Positions 20,126 through 30,542 of a DNA stretch of 64,000 bases are shown here, piece after piece. This DNA is from Eukaryota sp. TZLM1-RC. Taxonomy: Eukaryota > Metamonada: BaSk clade. The position numbers and the translations under genes are program-made. Numbering within the stretch: position 1 is the stretch's first letter; every line of letters starts with the position of its first letter. The notes under the pieces are model-generated. The model saw nothing but the letters and a program-made list of their open reading frames with translations, made no database searches and was not told the origin of the DNA. The DNA lies in NCBI GenBank assembly GCA_040285825.1, contig JAUPSS010000003.1, positions 372,001 through 436,000 on the forward strand. Direction: 5' to 3'.

Positions 20126-21158
20126 ATGGACACTTATATTCGGAAGCTTTCTCAACTCATTGTTCTTCAACTACTTCATGCTTCTGGTGCCAACAACACA
20201 TCAGAATCTGTTTCGGACACTCTGTCGACTATACTATGTCATTGTTAGTGCTTTTTTCTACGTTCTCACCATAGTTATATCTGAAGTTGGTAACAGAGCC
20301 GCTGCCTTAACCAATCATGCTAGGCGGACGGAGTGCTCATTTCACGATCTGATGGCTGCTCTTTCTTCATTTAAAATAAGTCCATATTCTCTTTCAAAGT
20401 ATCTAAAAAATACAGATTTTATACCAATATGTACAACTGTTCCCAGATTCCCGTTACCTAGTTCATCTTACTATGAGCATCCTGGGTTCACTTATTCTCG
20501 TATAATTTCTCTTACCGAAACCCCCCAGCCCGTTTCCATCACCAAACCTCTTTCTTTCAGCTCACCCCCTGTCCAGGAGGATGAGGAGAATATGTCTGAG
20601 GGCTTAATTGCAGAAGATGCACCCGAAGAGCGACATTTTGTTCCTCACTTCATGCCACTTCTTCCCCCTTCGCATACTTGGTCCGACACCCCCGTGTTTG
20701 GTTATCCTCTCATGGATGAAACTGAAACAAGACAGGTTCAGCTCGACGAGAAAAGCAAAGTGTATTCGGCATTAAAGACTCTAAGGCCTACTGAATCAAT
20801 GTTTTTTACAATAATTAATAGCAACCACCCCCTCTCAGTTGATTTAAAAACAGATTTCAACACAGAATTGCAAGCACAGCATCCAGAACTGCAATATTTT
20901 ATTTCACAGGCGGTTGATCCAGTAAATCTGACAGAATTTGACAAATTTATCCCACTAACTCCCACTCAACCAGGTCCAGAACTTTATTCTTACACCATTG
21001 TTGAGGATCATTGTCTGAATGGCTCTGATAATGAAGATATTACCATTCCTTGTCCCCCTTTCCAATGGGTGGAGCCTCCAGAAACCAACACTGGGGAAGC
21101 AAGGAAAAAGGTAGATACACTGAAAGCTATTGATTTAGATGAAGAGGGCTTTGTTTAA
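20126..21158 (+). CDS. TAF8: Transcription initiation factor TFIID subunit 8 (TAF8)
   Basis: Exons 20,126-20,243 and 20,275-21,158, 333 residues. The N-terminal ~75 residues form a bromo-associated histone fold (LIVLQLLHASGANNTSESVSDTLSTIL...FISEVGNRAAALTNHARRTECSFHDLMAAL). A central acidic/proline stretch precedes the TAF8 C-terminal signature (HFVPHFMPLLPPSHTW-DTPVF, then a KSKVYSAL helix). TAF8 pairs with TAF10 and carries it and TAF2 into nuclear TFIID. The assignment rests on fold order and the P-HTW/Y motif. The start is the first ATG of exon 1; the upstream neighbour is a Fanzor-like fragment, so the promoter is short. The long tail past residue 250 is unlike other lineages. Confidence 0.75.
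20244..20274 (+). other. 31-nt intron of TAF8
   Basis: GTTAGT...CCATAG. Splicing turns CAT T|TT ATA TCT into an unbroken histone-fold helix aligned with the animal protein (LSTILCHFISEVG). Without it, exon 1 stops at once. Confidence 0.8.
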
Positions 21159-21345
21159 GGAATTATCATATTATCTAATCTTAAAATGTTATTAATTAAT
21201 TGATTTTATTCTCACATAGAGTCTAGACTAAAGATTCTGGCTAATTTTATTAGGAAAATTAAAACAGGACTGTCAAAATTTGACGTGTTTTTGGTTAATT
21301 ATTTCTATTTGAATTACAATAAAAACAATCCATAATATGTTAATG

Positions 21346-22659
21346 TTATACATTTTTCCTTGGAAACATTTCATTCTGTTCATCAATAGCCCTTACGCCT
21401 TCAAAAGAACCCAAAACTTTCTTTAAATCTTGTCGTTGATGAGTATTCAAGTTAGTAGATCCAAGATTTCCAACAAGAATGCTACTTTCTTTTTCTTTTC
21501 TCATTGCTGCATACATTCTGGCTATTCTTGAAACAGCTTTGAGTTTTGCTCGCAAAATCTTTTTCTTTTCAAGAGTGAATGTCTTGTCATCAACATTATC
21601 TACTGCAAGTTGTTTGTTCAAAATCCCTTCCAACAAAGATGACATTGACTCTGCCACAAAAGGCAAAGACCAAGTGAAACAGTCTAAGAAACCTGGGAGG
21701 AAATAAGGATGGGAAGCCTCTGAAAACTGTTTAAAGTTGACACTTCCCTTGTTAATAGATAGATAGGCCCCCTTGTTACCATAAGAATCCACATAATTAG
21801 GACAAGAAAAAACAGTAATTGTTACAGGGAAATGGGTTTTCTTATGCAACTTGTGCAATTTGTACCCAGACGACTGAGCTTCGTGTCCTCTCACTATAGA
21901 TAACAGAGAATTCCTCTCCAAAAACTTACAAGTGGCGTTAAAGTTAAAAAAACAAGACACTCCTCGGCTTGAATTTGGTTGGAATTCATTAGTTAACTCT
22001 TCACGTGGGTCAGCCCAGAGCAAGTCACAAAGCAAACCTTCTTCAGGGATTTCAACGAACCTGTTGAGCTTATTAATGTCAGTCACATACTTGATATCTT
22101 TACTGATTCCACCGTGGAGACAAAAGAATCGCTTGTCCACTACACAGGCTAATGGAAGGGTTTTGAAAAAAGAAACAAAGTCCTCAAAAAGTGTAGAGTC
22201 TTGGTATTTGAAGGCAACTTCATCTGCAAACATGAAAACTGAGGACATTTGCCTGCACTCATGGTTACCTCTCAGCAGGTAAACAGAATCGGGAAATGCC
22301 AGCTTCAAGGAGCACAGGTAGAAAAGAGTTTCGGTCGAAAACGATCCTCTATCAACATAGTCTCCCAAAAAGAGAAACTTGTGGTTACAAGTGGGGGCTC
22401 CTGCTATGTCAAATAGTTTAACGAGATCATAAAACTGACCGTGGAGATCACCGACAATAGTTAGTGGTGAGGTGATGTTCAAGAGGTTTGGTTCCTGTGA
22501 CAACTTGCTGGCAGTGATCTCAAGTAAACGTCGTGCATCAGAAATAGAAAGTCTTTGTTCCATGACAAAACAATGGCGTAGGAAGTTATGATCAGGACAG
22601 GAATCATTGATCCAGAGAAGAGAAGAATCTATGGGTGATGATGGATATTCATATTGCAT
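21346..22659 (-). CDS. Calcineurin A (PP2B catalytic subunit)
   Basis: 437 residues, single exon. PPP phosphatase core with GDLHG (70-74), GDYVDRG (99-105), GNHE (131-134), the later RGHEAQ and SCPNY metal and active-site blocks, then HPYFLPGFLDCFTWSLPFVAESM, the calcineurin-B-binding helix. Next comes a basic calmodulin-binding-like segment (KKILRAKLKAVSRIARMYAAMRKEKES), and the chain ends with SFEGVRAIDEQNEMFP, matching the autoinhibitory SFE-A--LD-INE-MP motif. All regulatory modules of a Ca2+/calmodulin-activated calcineurin are therefore present. The family is slightly longer elsewhere (~500). No calcineurin B is in the window. Confidence 0.93.
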   Translation of the reverse strand: MQYEYPSSPIDSSLLWINDSCPDHNFLRHCFVMEQRLSISDARRLLEITASKLSQEPNLLNITSPLTIVGDLHGQFYDLVKLFDIAGAPTCNHKFLFLGDYVDRGSFSTETLFYLCSLKLAFPDSVYLLRGNHECRQMSSVFMFADEVAFKYQDSTLFEDFVSFFKTLPLACVVDKRFFCLHGGISKDIKYVTDINKLNRFVEIPEEGLLCDLLWADPREELTNEFQPNSSRGVSCFFNFNATCKFLERNSLLSIVRGHEAQSSGYKLHKLHKKTHFPVTITVFSCPNYVDSYGNKGAYLSINKGSVNFKQFSEASHPYFLPGFLDCFTWSLPFVAESMSSLLEGILNKQLAVDNVDDKTFTLEKKKILRAKLKAVSRIARMYAAMRKEKESSILVGNLGSTNLNTHQRQDLKKVLGSFEGVRAIDEQNEMFPRKNV

Positions 22660-22737
22660 CTAAAAATTGTACAAAAATGCAAAAACAATCATAACTTTTT
22701 TTTAACTGAAATATTTATTGAGATAAGACAAATCTAT

Positions 22738-23740
22738 CTAGAATTCAATATCCTCCAAACAAGCTTCACTATTACTAAACCTACTCACAGCATTACGTTC
22801 ATATTTTACACCAATAGCTAAAAGTGCCTTTGAAATTATTGTTGGAATAGACTTGAAAATGCAAAAAACAATTCTATTTAACCAGAAAGTGGAATTCATT
22901 GTTTTACTAGACCTATTTAGTAACACTTTTTTTTGAAAATTTCAAAAAAGTGCAACCCTGAGGGTCCAATATTGCCAAAAACAGAAATTGCAAACGGCAC
23001 AAACTGATATTTCACATGTTACACACTACCTAACTGTGCCAAAGGTTCTTCATATTTTTTATCTTCTTTTTTTCGGCGTTAGATAACGGCGAATCAGCGG
23101 AATACACTACACGAGCAGCAGAATTTTTGCAAACATCAACTGAGACAACATCTACAACATTGAGAACACCATCGATCCCTGGAGCTACTAAATCTGCCCT
23201 TCTTTTACCAAAGTAATCATCAGTTTGATATGAAGACAGCTTACGTACTAATGGCTCAATAAATGCCTCTATATTGAATTTTTTGCACATGGCATATAAT
23301 TGATCACGAACTGAGTCATGAACAATTGAGCGATAAGTTATAAAATATTTGCAGTTTAAAATATGGGAAAGCGTAACAACACTCTTGCAGCGACAAATGA
23401 AATCATTTGGTAAAGAACAAGGCCATAGAAAACATCTCATTCTCATTGTAGTGGTCCATTGGTGATCATTAAGTAGAAGGCCATAAATGTTGGGAATTTG
23501 GGAGATTAGGCAACTTGAGCAACTGTCTTCAAGATCAATCAAAAAGTTTGCTAAAACGGGATTTTTTCTTTAGCCAAGCTAAGATGTACAATATAATCCA
23601 AGTTTTCTAGAACTTTAAGATTTTTCCTGCAATTTTGCAAAAGTCAGTGGTAAGGAGAGCAAGCTTCTTGGAGGAAGTTCCAAAATATCAGAGGGGAAAC
23701 ATTTAGACCAAATATTGGGTGAAAGAGTTACAATCATAAC
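22738..23740 (-). pseudogene. Non-LTR retrotransposon fragment (beta type)
   Basis: Frame 23,542-23,030 (170 residues): SCLISQIPNIYGLLLNDHQWTTTMRMRCFLWPCSLP, knuckle CRCKS...HILNCKYF, RSIVHDSVRDQLYAMCKK, RLE-like KRRADLVAPGIDGVLNVVDVVSVDVC. The C-terminus follows in another frame (22,926-22,738). A decayed upstream part reaches about 23,740. Best beta copy in the window; the first RLE Asp (RAD) is kept here. Confidence 0.7.
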
Positions 23741-23812
23741 ACAATTATAAGGTACCGAACTCGAACTCGCTTGAGTACCTTAACTTAATTAAATAATTTA
23801 ATTCCATTATAT

Positions 23813-24487
23813 TTGAATATCCCCATTAATCAATTATTATCAAAAGAAAAATGTATTTGTTCGAATTCACCTCAACTCACTTTGCGCCATGCTCTAAATT
23901 GCTTTCAATTGATAACTTATCGTTCTTCATTACATGATGCTGTTAGAGACACTGTTTTCAATATGGCACAAACTGCAAGAATTTCGTGTATCAAAGAGCC
24001 CCTGCTGAAGGAAACACTTTCTCTGAATAATTTTGGTTCTGATGACAGAGGTGATGTATACTGTGATTGGATTGATAATTCTGAAGCTATTGTTGACTGT
24101 GTCTCATGTAATGTTGCAAATGATACTTTGGTTCACAGAAGAAAACTTAATCCTGTGACTGCTCTTGATTTTAAAGCAGAGGAGAAACATAGAAAATATG
24201 ATAAAGTTATTGAAGAGGCTAATGCCGATAGAAAAACACAGCTGGTTTTTATTGCTTTCCCATTTTCGATAAATGGAAGATTATCAGATGAAGCAGAATA
24301 TTTTTTGAATGACTTCCAAAAAATGGTGCAAGAAAAGACAATGAAAAGATTTGATATTTTTTTATGGCGTTCACAGATTCAATTTGCGATTATTAATAGA
24401 TTATCTCGGTTTTTCAATCGAATAAGAGAAGCTTTAGCTAGACAGCAAGCAGATCAAGATTTTGTAGAGGAAATGTTGGTTCAATGA
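23813..24487 (+). CDS. Non-LTR retrotransposon C-terminal protein (alpha type)
   Basis: 224 residues starting just before the knuckle CICSNS...LRHALNC, then RSSLHDAVRDTVFNM, RLE motif DDRGDVYCDW...AIVDCVSCN...EKHRKYDKVI, and the helical tail to VEEMLVQ. More than 90% like 15,367-16,614 by eye over the shared part. 5'-truncated. A 3' UTR with CCCATTAGTTATGA follows. Separated from the minus beta copy by about 70 bp holding an AAGGTAC/GTACCTT inverted pair. Confidence 0.7.
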   Translation: MNIPINQLLSKEKCICSNSPQLTLRHALNCFQLITYRSSLHDAVRDTVFNMAQTARISCIKEPLLKETLSLNNFGSDDRGDVYCDWIDNSEAIVDCVSCNVANDTLVHRRKLNPVTALDFKAEEKHRKYDKVIEEANADRKTQLVFIAFPFSINGRLSDEAEYFLNDFQKMVQEKTMKRFDIFLWRSQIQFAIINRLSRFFNRIREALARQQADQDFVEEMLVQ

Positions 24488-24559
24488 TAGTCGTCCCATT
24501 AGTTATGAGTTAATTTAATTAAGTGTGCAAATTCAATAAATAAAATATAATTTAATTAG

Positions 24560-25071
24560 AAAATTTGTGTACAAAATTGTTTCATAAATCTAACTTGTAA
24601 TGGGTCAATATAGTGTTTAATAAAAACAGTTGATTTAACAATACTATGATTACTGAAACATGTTTAATTAATCACAAAATTGTTCAAAATCATGTTGAAA
24701 TTGGAAAGGATTTACCTTCCTCCATTCCTCTACAGTTATCAAATCCTTAGAAAGTTGTTCATTGACAATTCATTGGCCACTTCTTTTTCATAGTCTCTTT
24801 CAATACTTCATCTTCTAAAACTAAAGGACTATTAATCTTGTATTCAAATAATAATTTGCTTCCTTGTCGTGAATCGAAATCATTTGAAGCTTACCAACAA
24901 GAACGATGATAAGAAGGTTCTTGAAGGTCTACGAAAAACACAAAAAAAGAAAAAAAAAGAAAAAAAGGTCTTTTAGGTTTGTGAAGTGTTCAGTAGTCTG
25001 GAGTAGGGTTATAAACAATTGCAACACAACACAGTGGTGTACCATTGAAACTTCAACACTGTTGTTTTTAT
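24560..25071. other. AT-rich spacer
   Basis: No coding signal; includes an A-rich AAAGAAAAAA tract near 24,940-24,970. Confidence 0.4.
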
Positions 25072-25115
25072 CAGTTATGAGATTATTTTGTTATGTGTGT
25101 AAGTTCAATAAATAC
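25072..25115 (+). mobile_element. 3'-UTR scrap of alpha retrotransposon
   Basis: GTTATGAGATTATTTTGTTA and GTAAGTTCAATAAATACA match the end of the alpha copies at 24.5 and 15.3 kb. Confidence 0.4.
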
Positions 25116-25244
25116 ATGTTTGTATTTATCTGGTAATGAATTTTTGATTAATTGAATTTTATTTGAATGGACATATTAACTTATCGTTTTGATAATTGAT
25201 TATTATGTTATTATGATAATCAAACAGAAACAAAATGAAAAATA

Positions 25245-25802
25245 TTGAACCCAAGAAATTCAAGAAATAATCGAAAATTAAAGTTTAAGTGTTACAATCT
25301 TAGTTGCAAAGTAGAACCGTTGTTGAAACATTATAGCGATAATAATTTGTTTGATTCACGTCGAGGTGATTTAATTGCTCCTTTTGTGGATTCCTTCCAA
25401 GTTGTTGTTGATTTTACTATAGTTGATCCCTTTGCTTCAATTTATCGTGATGATATCTTAGTTAGTTCTAATTGTCACTTGAACAAGGCTGAAATTCGTA
25501 AACGAGACATATATGCTGAGATATTAGATGATTTAAATAGGAACCTTTACTCGAAGTTTTCGTTTGTTCCTTTTGCCTTCTCGATTTTTGGTAACATTGG
25601 TCAGTCTGCCTTGAATTTTCTCAATGATTTTGCTAATTTATGTCGTTCAAGTGGTAAGAATTTTGCAGGGAATTTATGGAAGAATCGTATCATTTTTGTT
25701 TCGTATAGAAGTGTTCCCAAATACTTAAATTTAATGATGTCCAAGCTGTATAAGGATTCATCAAGAATTGGCGTGGAGAATTTTAATTCTTATGTGTTTT
25801 AA
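25245..25802 (+). CDS. Non-LTR retrotransposon C-terminal protein (delta type)
   Basis: 185 residues, a fourth subfamily. RLE-like SRRGDLIAPFVDSFQVVVDFTIVDPF...KAEIRKRDIYAEIL, then FVPFAFSIFGNIGQSALNFL and LWKNRIIFVSYRSVP. This is the same architecture as beta and gamma but clearly diverged. No knuckle or RT upstream; 5'-truncated at about 25,290. Confidence 0.65.
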   Translation: MNPRNSRNNRKLKFKCYNLSCKVEPLLKHYSDNNLFDSRRGDLIAPFVDSFQVVVDFTIVDPFASIYRDDILVSSNCHLNKAEIRKRDIYAEILDDLNRNLYSKFSFVPFAFSIFGNIGQSALNFLNDFANLCRSSGKNFAGNLWKNRIIFVSYRSVPKYLNLMMSKLYKDSSRIGVENFNSYVF

Positions 25803-27083
25803 TTTGTTTTGTTTTGTTTCTTCGTAGAAAATAATAAAATTAATACATTAAAAATTTAATCTTATTTATTTTTAAATTATATTCTCAATGAGAAAAAAAT
25901 AATATATTGTATTTTATTTCAAATATCAGAAAACTGAAAGTCAAAAATACGGTCATCGTAAACACAACTATCCTGATCCTCCTTTTCCGACAAGAATTGC
26001 TCGACTTACGTCAAAGTGGATGAGTTGATGAGGTGGGGTGAACAATTCTTTGAAAAATTGACCTTAAACCCGATTATCAAATTTAAATTTTATTTCCGCA
26101 ATACTATTTTATTTTCAAAGTCTGGAAATGGGACAAAAATCAATAAAAATAAAATAAAATACCTCATCACACAAAAGACAACAAGTTGAGACAAAATTAA
26201 TTTCAGTGTTCTCAGTACAGAATGAGTTTCACTGAGACTAACAGAAGCAAGTTACTTAGTTAAACAAAGTTAGTGCCAGGGAGATATTTATTTACTGAAA
26301 TGTAGTCGAAATGAATCAAAACTTGATATCTTCAATTACTTCAAGATACTGATTTACCAAATGACTCAAATTAAGAACAACATTGAAATTACCATTCAAT
26401 GAACATCTGCCGATTTTCCTTGATAAATTTCAATCCACAATTTGTATTTCAGACATTTTTTATAATATTCATTAGAAAGTTGTTGAAGAGTAATTTCTAT
26501 TAACTTTGTATTTTGTACATACTTGGAGAATACAGACTTTGTTACGACAAATACAATATAGTAAAAGTCAATAAATTTGACTAAATTAATATTGATAACT
26601 TCTTTCAAGAAATGAAATTCCATTTTTGTCAATTTATTGTGAAAATACACCAAAAACTAAAAAACTAAAAAACTAAAAAATCAGAGTAGGTGCGCTCTGC
26701 CATTATCAGTAATAACTATTCTGTTAGTAGACCATTAGTCAAATCATTCCAATTCTCCTTTATCTTCACTTTTGCTCTTTACCGTAGAAGGAGTAAAGAT
26801 TTGTTTGATATCCAATGACTGAGATTCGGTGAAGCTAGTCAGTGGATCTAGATAAGGTTGCGATTCATGGATCTACTTCTTCTCAGCATCGAATGAGCCC
26901 TGAAGCTCTATTGAGGCCTCGGTCAAATCAAAAACAAAACAAATTCAAAAAATGCAAGCAAAAAATAAATGTATTTGTAGTTTCCAGGTACTAAAAAACT
27001 TTAATTAGTACTAATCATTTTCTGAATAACTCCTGTATAAACAGATGCAATACGACAACGGTACACTTGGATTTGAGGGAATC
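25803..27083. other. Gene-poor AT-rich region
   Basis: An 85-residue open frame on the minus strand (26,653-26,396) has no recognisable feature. Near 26,740-26,940 the minus strand has a stop-interrupted acidic, coding-like stretch that I cannot identify. A short ACTAAAAA triplication lies at about 26,653-26,680. Confidence 0.35.
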
Positions 27084-27848
27084 TTAACCATTAACAAACT
27101 CATGCCGCAATAATTGCCGAATACAAGACCGTTCTCTATGGTTTTTGGTTAACATCTTCCTCAGAAAATCAACAAGAGATGGACTAGCATAGTCTGGGTA
27201 CTTGACATCTCCTTTAGCAATAGACCCAACCAATCCACTCAGTGAGTACTCTTCAAAAGGATAATGTCCAAAACTGAGCTGAAATAGACAAACACCGAGA
27301 CTCCAAACATCAGCTTTACGACCATCAATCTGTTCTTGAATACAAGCCTCTGGAGGTAGATAGCTGGGAGTAGTGAATGATGGTGTGATAATGGGATAAG
27401 TTGTAGCACATTCAAAATCAATAATGGTTACGTGAAAATCATTTGAAATTAGAATATTGTTTAAACAAACATCATTATGGGTAATACCTTTGTTATGTAG
27501 ATAGTCAAGAGCATACAGTAATTGCAGAGAAATATCTTTTATACGAGATAATGAAAATTTAAAAGGTAACACCAGGTGATTCACATGGGGGAACACAAGA
27601 ATCCTATACCTCCCTTCAATATAAGAATCAACAAGAGAAATAATGTTGGGATGGTCTAATACTTTTAGAATTGTGTGTTCAGAGGAGGAGTGAGGAACTT
27701 GTTTGAGAACGTACCTAGAAGATCTGCGAAATGCAATGAATACCCTATTTCGAGAGTTACAAGAGATTTCTGATTCAAAAGTGAGGTGTTTGACATGCAA
27801 AGAAGCAATGCAGGAAGAACAGCAAAACCTTGTTAGATTCAAACTCAT
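27084..27848 (-). CDS. Small Ser/Thr protein kinase with atypical motifs
   Basis: 254 residues, a kinase domain with almost nothing else. The glycine loop is degenerate. VAIK-like Lys49 (YVLK), alpha-C Glu57 followed by LDHPNI, HND at 124-126 in place of HRD with Asn130 kept, DFE at 144-146 in place of DFG, PPE at 165-167, DVWSLGVCLF. All three catalytic residues (Lys, HxD Asp, DFx Asp) remain, so activity is possible. The HRD Arg loss suggests regulation without activation-loop phosphorylation, and the substrate is unknown. The start is the only early ATG. Confidence 0.85.
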   Translation of the reverse strand: MSLNLTRFCCSSCIASLHVKHLTFESEISCNSRNRVFIAFRRSSRYVLKQVPHSSSEHTILKVLDHPNIISLVDSYIEGRYRILVFPHVNHLVLPFKFSLSRIKDISLQLLYALDYLHNKGITHNDVCLNNILISNDFHVTIIDFECATTYPIITPSFTTPSYLPPEACIQEQIDGRKADVWSLGVCLFQLSFGHYPFEEYSLSGLVGSIAKGDVKYPDYASPSLVDFLRKMLTKNHRERSCIRQLLRHEFVNG

Positions 27849-27924
27849 TTCTAGTAGATAAAATGGGGTTTGATGGGGATTATGATGGGGTTTGAGTAGG
27901 AAAATGCATTAGTTAAGGTTTTCG

Positions 27925-28152
27925 GTGAGTTTTAAAATGTGTCTGTCCAAAATAAAGAATTTAATTAGTTCTGGTCTGGAGTGCAAATCCAATTACATTT
28001 TCCAACCCTACATTGGAAATCCATTCTTCATTACAACTCCAGACACTGTTGAGCTGCCACATCGTTTAAGATGGACTGATATTTTCTTCAACAGAGATCC
28101 TCTTGACTACTCCCTTTTTAGTTCCTCCCAGTCTTCTTTTAGCACCCGATGA
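27925..28152 (+). CDS. Hypothetical protein, probably cut by a Fanzor-like fragment
   Basis: A 75-residue frame divergent from the kinase (76 bp between starts). The first ~65 residues look coding (FFITTPDTVELPHRLRWTDIFFNRDPLDYSLF). The last part overlaps antisense to the Fanzor-like relic, suggesting the original 3' part was displaced. Family not recognised. Confidence 0.3.
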   Translation: MSFKMCLSKIKNLISSGLECKSNYIFQPYIGNPFFITTPDTVELPHRLRWTDIFFNRDPLDYSLFSSSQSSFSTR

Positions 28153-28615
28153 GGATGTGCTTGTTTCAGGAACTTACGATGGACAGTTTCTTCTGTTGTG
28201 GCCTTCTCCGCGACATAAACCACATTTTCTCGGTTTTTTGTCCTTCTCAGCAGTCTTCTTTTTCTGATCTCTCTGTGATGTAGATGATCCATTTTCGAAA
28301 TCTTTTGTTTGAGTTTTTGGTCTCTCGAAAATGGATGGTCTATCTTCACCGTTGATTGCAGATGTTATAATGGAATATATATTTATGGCAGAGTGGAAGT
28401 CTCTATTCCAATACGTGCTCCACGTCTGACACTTCACTAAACCCCACGGTTTAGTTAACAATTGAAGATTGTTCTCTCTGTCTGTGTTTTTCACTGGAAA
28501 TGCATACTTTATCTGAAATGTCAATTACCAATACTTCAACCACATCCACATGTCTAAACTTAACCATACGGAGATGATCGGTTCAGATCAAAATACGTTG
28601 GATTTGAAGACTCTT
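28150..28615 (-). pseudogene. Fanzor-like C-terminal fragment (lineage II) with CCHC knuckle
   Basis: An open frame of 116 codons (28,524-28,174) contains KPWGLVKCQT, then WNRDFHSAINIYSI and GEDRP, the RuvC-III Asp block and following RP motif typical of Fanzor/TnpB proteins. It ends in a basic linker and CGLCRGEGHNRRNC (C-x2-C-x4-H-x4-C). Just upstream, in another frame, is the degenerate RuvC-II-like FRHVDVVEVLVIDISDK. RuvC-I and the N-domain are missing, so it is a relic. Confidence 0.6.
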
Positions 28616-28676
28616 ATTGAAGTCTTCTAAGATCTAGGGGTCTTGTGTTCAAAACGTACTCACTTACTGCAATCTC

Positions 28677-30458
28677 TCACTGGTTTCTCGATGCAGAGAT
28701 ATCTTTTGACCAAACCATCCCACATTCTGAACTTGTAAAATAGGCTTTATACTTTTTCCTTTCTCCAGTCTCTATGAAGTAAAGGTCTTCATGGAAAACT
28801 TTACAACAGTTGACTTTGGATGATGTGTAGTATTCATCTCCATCCTTCACGGTTGGAAATCGAGCCTTCAGATACTTCAGAAAATGCTTTCTTGGTGTTT
28901 TCACTCTTTGATGAGATGGTCCATCACCTCCTTTCCCAAACCAAATAATTACTTCACGATTTTCAGCCATGTCTTTGATTTTGTGGACAAAGTGGCTCAA
29001 TCTCTTCTGGCGATGGATAAAAATGTCGAAGCGATTACGGCGAATAGCTTTTCTTTTTCCTTGTCGTAGATGGTGGTCCAATAAACTTTGTCTTTGAGTG
29101 TTGTCTCTTTGAGGATTGACATTAAGCCACTGTTCCATTTCAGTAGGTTGAGCAACATCGACAAACTCTGCTGCCATTGCAATCAGATAGTAATAATAGT
29201 CCTGAACGGAATAACAGTTTGGAGTCAGTTGGGTCAATAGAGGAGGAGATTTCATCGAGCGAGGCTTGGGTGATATGATAATGCCTGAATTGAATGGTCC
29301 ACAAGCTTGACCAGTTCTCCAACCCTTTAGATTATTGTGTTTGGGGTCCATGGTCACAAAAGAAGGGTTGACATCCTGGGGAGGCCTTGTTGCTGACTGC
29401 GAAAGTATCTATGGCCTTCTAGGCCTGGTGAGTTACTTCCACATGGTTTTGATCGCTTAACATGAGTGGCGTGGAAGTTTTCCACTACACCTGCAGCTCG
29501 AGCTTCCTTCATTTTATTGTTGGTGCACCTATTGCGAGTAGGCTTGATTGTGTGTGAAAAGGGAAAATGCAAGCTCAAACCGTCAGTAGTTACAGAGTAC
29601 TCTGGTTACTTGTTCCGAGATAATCCAAAGTAGTGGCAGGGATACACCAGGAGCTGACCGCCATTGTTTTTGAAAGAAAAAGCATCGAGCGTTTGTTTGT
29701 TTATGCTCACAAAGCCTGGGACATAACCCACGAAAGGAGTCAGGGCATATCGCTTCATACAGACAGGAGAGACACTCTCCAGGAATGACAGAATGGTTAA
29801 TCCAAAGCGAAGGACAAAAGCAGCAACCTCATTGGATAGTCGCATTATAAGTACTGTGAGTATATGCTCAAGGGTGCGCTGGTTAGTATTGTCGGCAACA
29901 TAACCACTGATGTCCATCAGAGCATTCCACCTTATGCTGATAAAATTATCCCACTGGTTCGCAAAGGGCAAAACTCTTGGTGAGAATATTGCCCGGCGCA
30001 AGACACAAAAAGCATATGTTTTGGGTGCTGGACAGCACGTTGTAAAGAAGTTTTGCTCCCAACACACCGGTCCATCTGTCAAAAACTGCGGTGTGCTTCC
30101 GCAAGGCGACGAACTGTCGCAGAAACAAAAGAGGAATAGCACCACGGAAGAACCCCCTCGGCCTCCAGTACAGCGTCTTGATGAACACAGAGGGGGAAAA
30201 GGCCAGCTCGGGCGCGACGACAGAATAAAAAGAGTGTCGTAAGGAGAAAACCTCTTTAACGAAGGGCGGTCGGTTGTGGGACATTGAAAACATCACAAAG
30301 TCACAACACAGTTCCCAAAAACTACTGCTGTATGAGCCAACTGCTAATGTCCGCTCGCCGAAGGACAAAAAGTCGAGCCAGCCTAGCAGCAAGTACTGCA
30401 ATGGTTCCCAAAAAAGAATATAAAATTTGTACAAAGCAAATGTTTGGTTTTTTAACAT
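28677..30458 (-). pseudogene. Fanzor-like protein, near full length but broken (lineage I)
   Basis: Four frames in order: 30,458-29,946 (FWELCCDFV), 30,145-29,606 (LTDGPVCWEQNFFTTC), 29,578-29,354 (KMKEARAAG) and 29,357-28,677. The last, 226 residues, holds TMDPKHNNLKGW (RuvC-I Asp at residue 4), VIIWFGKG, then P-RKHFLKYLKARF, GDEYYTSSKVNCC (RuvC-II Glu175) and CGMVWSKDISASRN (RuvC-III Asp219). All three RuvC acids are therefore present, and the N-domain matches that of the gene at 1-1,151. The first break sits in a T5 homopolymer and fits an indel. The others are a TAA (possibly a 36-nt GT-AG intron) and a frameshift before RuvC-I. It is probably inactive as assembled. Confidence 0.6.
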
Positions 30459-30542
30459 TTTTAGTGCACTTTACTTCTTAAAGTAATGAATTGATTAAAG
30501 TTGAAAAGGTAACTCAATTTTTTCAAATAATATTTGTTAATT

